Positions 12,554-14,167 of a stretch of 14,167 nucleotides of DNA are shown one piece after another. A program made the translations under genes and the position numbers. The notes beneath the pieces are model-generated. The model was given only the letters and a program-made list of their open reading frames with translations. It had not been told where the DNA came from and made no database searches. The DNA lies in contig JAEWHB010000168.1 of the NCBI GenBank assembly GCA_023388015.1, forward strand, positions 1 through 14,167. Reading direction: 5' to 3'. The DNA is from Bacteroidota bacterium (GTDB taxonomy: Bacteria; Bacteroidota; Bacteroidia; Flavobacteriales; Weeksellaceae). Every line of letters starts with the position of its first letter. The first letter of the stretch is position 1.

Positions 12554-14167
12554 TGAGCGAACAACAACACGAAGAAACCATCAAAAAGATATCTGGAATG
12601 TATGAGGATTGGTTCCTCGATTATGCATCCTACGTAATTCTGGAAAGGGCGATTCCCTCTGTTTTTGACGGATTAAAACCTGTACAGCGCCGGATTATGC
12701 ATTCCATGAGAGAATTGGAAGACGGTCGTTACAACAAAGTCGCCAATGTTGTTGGAAACACCATGAAATATCATCCGCATGGCGATATGGCCATTACCGA
12801 TGCCATGGTGCAAATAGGTCAGAAAGAATTGCTCATCGACACACAAGGAAACTGGGGAAATGTCCTGACGGGTGACGGTGCAGCTGCAGCACGATATATT
12901 GAGGCACGCCTTACTCCCTTTGCGCTGGAAGTGGTTTTCAATCCCAAAACCACAGAATGGCTTCCCTCCTATGACGGTCGGAACAAAGAGCCCGACAACC
13001 TGCCGATGAAATTCCCTCTGTTGCTCGCACAAGGTGTTGAAGGAATTGCCGTAGGATTGTCAACCAAAGTCCTTCCGCATAATTTTAATGAGTTAATTGA
13101 TGCTTCCATCGCTTATTTAAGAGGAAAAAAATTTGTTTTATATCCCGATTTTCTGACCGGTGGTTTTGTCGATATAAGTGACTATAACGACGGACAGCGT
13201 GGCGGAAAAGTTCGGGTGCGCGCCAAAATTCAGCAAGAAGATAAATTAATGCTGAAAATTACCGAAATACCGTTCGGGACAACGACGGGAAGTTTGATCG
13301 ATTCGATTTTGAAAGCCAATGACAAAGGGAAAATCAAAATCAAGAAAATAGAAGACAACACCGCCGAAAATGTAGAAATTCTAGTTCATTTGGCACCTGG
13401 AATTTCGCCCGACAAAATGATTGATGCACTTTATGCCTTTACGGACTGCGAAATTTCCATTTCGCCCAATGCTTGTGTCATCAACGTCAACCGCCCGGAA
13501 TTTTTAAATGTTTCGGAAATTCTGAGGAGAAACACAGACCATACCGTTGCTTTGCTGAAACGCGAACTGGAAATCGAACTGAACGAATTACAAGAACAAT
13601 GGCATTTTTCTTCACTCGAAAGAATTTTCATCGAAAACCGAATTTACCACGATATTGAAGAAGAAGAAACCTGGGAAGGCGTGATTCAAGCTATTGACAA
13701 AGGTTTGAAGCCCTTTACAGGTCATTTGCTTCGCGAAGTTACCGAAGAAGACATCGTTCGACTTACCGAAATCCGCATCAAACGTATTTCTAAATTTGAT
13801 TTGGACAAAGCCCAACAATTCCTTGAATCATTGGAAGGGAAAATCGAACAAGTAAAATTCCATCTGGAAAATCTGATTGATTATGCGGTGGATTATTATA
13901 AAAATCTGAAAACCAAATACGGAAAAGGCCGCGAACGCAAGACGGAAATCCGGGTGTTTGACAACATTGATGCCACCAAAGTTGCCGTTGCCAACGTGCG
14001 TTTTTATGTAGATCGAACGGAAGGGTTTATAGGAACTTCGCTTAAAAAAGACGAATTTTTATTTGAATGTTCCGACATTGACGACATCATCGTCTTCCGA
14101 AATGACGGTGTGATGATGGTGACAAAAGTAGATGCCAAAACCTTTGTGGGAAAGGGAATCATTCATA
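12553..14167 (+). CDS. parC: DNA topoisomerase IV subunit A (ParC), 3' end beyond the window
   Basis: The first ~538 residues of a type IIA topoisomerase A subunit, which cuts and rejoins DNA. It begins at ATG 12553, overlapping the previous stop by one base. Seen: DYASYVILERAIPSVFDGLK (23-42), KPVQRRIMHSMRE, the quinolone-region helix KYHPHGDMAITD (72-83), the catalytic arginine-tyrosine in AAARYIEARL (R114, Y115), LPMKFPLLLAQGVEGIAVGL, a tower/coiled-coil region (about 300-450), and the beginning of the C-terminal beta-pinwheel (VAVANVRFYVDRTEGFIGTSL). Pairing with ParE supports ParC rather than GyrA. At the position of E. coli GyrA Ser83/ParC Ser80 there is Met79; Asp83 matches GyrA Asp87. 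Confidence 0.93.
   Translation, partial: MSEQQHEETIKKISGMYEDWFLDYASYVILERAIPSVFDGLKPVQRRIMHSMRELEDGRYNKVANVVGNTMKYHPHGDMAITDAMVQIGQKELLIDTQGNWGNVLTGDGAAAARYIEARLTPFALEVVFNPKTTEWLPSYDGRNKEPDNLPMKFPLLLAQGVEGIAVGLSTKVLPHNFNELIDASIAYLRGKKFVLYPDFLTGGFVDISDYNDGQRGGKVRVRAKIQQEDKLMLKITEIPFGTTTGSLIDSILKANDKGKIKIKKIEDNTAENVEILVHLAPGISPDKMIDALYAFTDCEISISPNACVINVNRPEFLNVSEILRRNTDHTVALLKRELEIELNELQEQWHFSSLERIFIENRIYHDIEEEETWEGVIQAIDKGLKPFTGHLLREVTEEDIVRLTEIRIKRISKFDLDKAQQFLESLEGKIEQVKFHLENLIDYAVDYYKNLKTKYGKGRERKTEIRVFDNIDATKVAVANVRFYVDRTEGFIGTSLKKDEFLFECSDIDDIIVFRNDGVMMVTKVDAKTFVGKGIIH

Noticed and set aside
1..14167. CRISPR array, insertion sequence, rRNA or ordinary tRNA gene
   Set aside because: No regularly spaced direct repeats, transposase frame, rRNA sequence or tRNA cloverleaf other than the tmRNA tRNA-like domain was seen.

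Overview
The window looks like a chromosomal segment of a Bacteroidota bacterium, most likely of the Flavobacteriales (Weeksellaceae/Chryseobacterium-like). Supporting signs are moderate to low G+C, a GldA-type ABC ATPase, a tmRNA whose tag ends ...NNYALAA, an ORF6N-domain protein, and at least seven promoters with the Bacteroidota -7 element TAnnTTTG(C). Shine-Dalgarno sites are mostly absent. The genus is inferred from protein resemblance only; no search was run.

Layout. Positions 1-610 (minus) hold the first ~203 codons of mfd, starting at TTG. A small tract of degenerate 7-bp repeats separates it from two tandem, distantly related secreted proteins of unknown function (671-1084 and 1107-1538, minus). 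Next come an ORF6N-domain protein (1642-2160, minus) and the tmRNA gene ssrA (2240-2636, minus), which has its own promoter. A REP-like palindrome lies at 2771-2797. On the plus strand follow a gldA-like ABC ATPase (2866-3561) and a ParE/RelE-type toxin-antitoxin pair (3583-4121). The toxin end overlaps that of a convergent FAD-dependent oxidoreductase (4109-5677, minus). The divergent ychF (5835-6926, plus) overlaps a GT-C-like membrane protein gene (6919-8340, plus). That gene in turn converges on a minus-strand operon made of an antitoxin (9813-10019), a toxin gene broken by an in-frame amber codon (9470-9823) and a methionine-type aminotransferase (8328-9473). The right end is a plus-strand topoisomerase IV operon: parE (10166-12031), a two-TM protein of unknown function (12041-12553) and parC (12553 to beyond the edge).

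Most of the window is housekeeping: transcription-coupled repair, ribosome rescue, chromosome decatenation and the YchF ATPase. Between these genes sit small accessory pieces: two toxin-antitoxin modules (one decayed), the ORF6N gene beside ssrA, the REP-like palindrome and the heptad repeats. The points most worth a second look are the amber-interrupted toxin translationally coupled to an aminotransferase, -7 elements that abut start codons (parE, the oxidoreductase and possibly mfd, suggesting leaderless mRNAs), and the membrane protein nested between the two topoisomerase IV subunits. I see no clear, wholly new multi-gene system.
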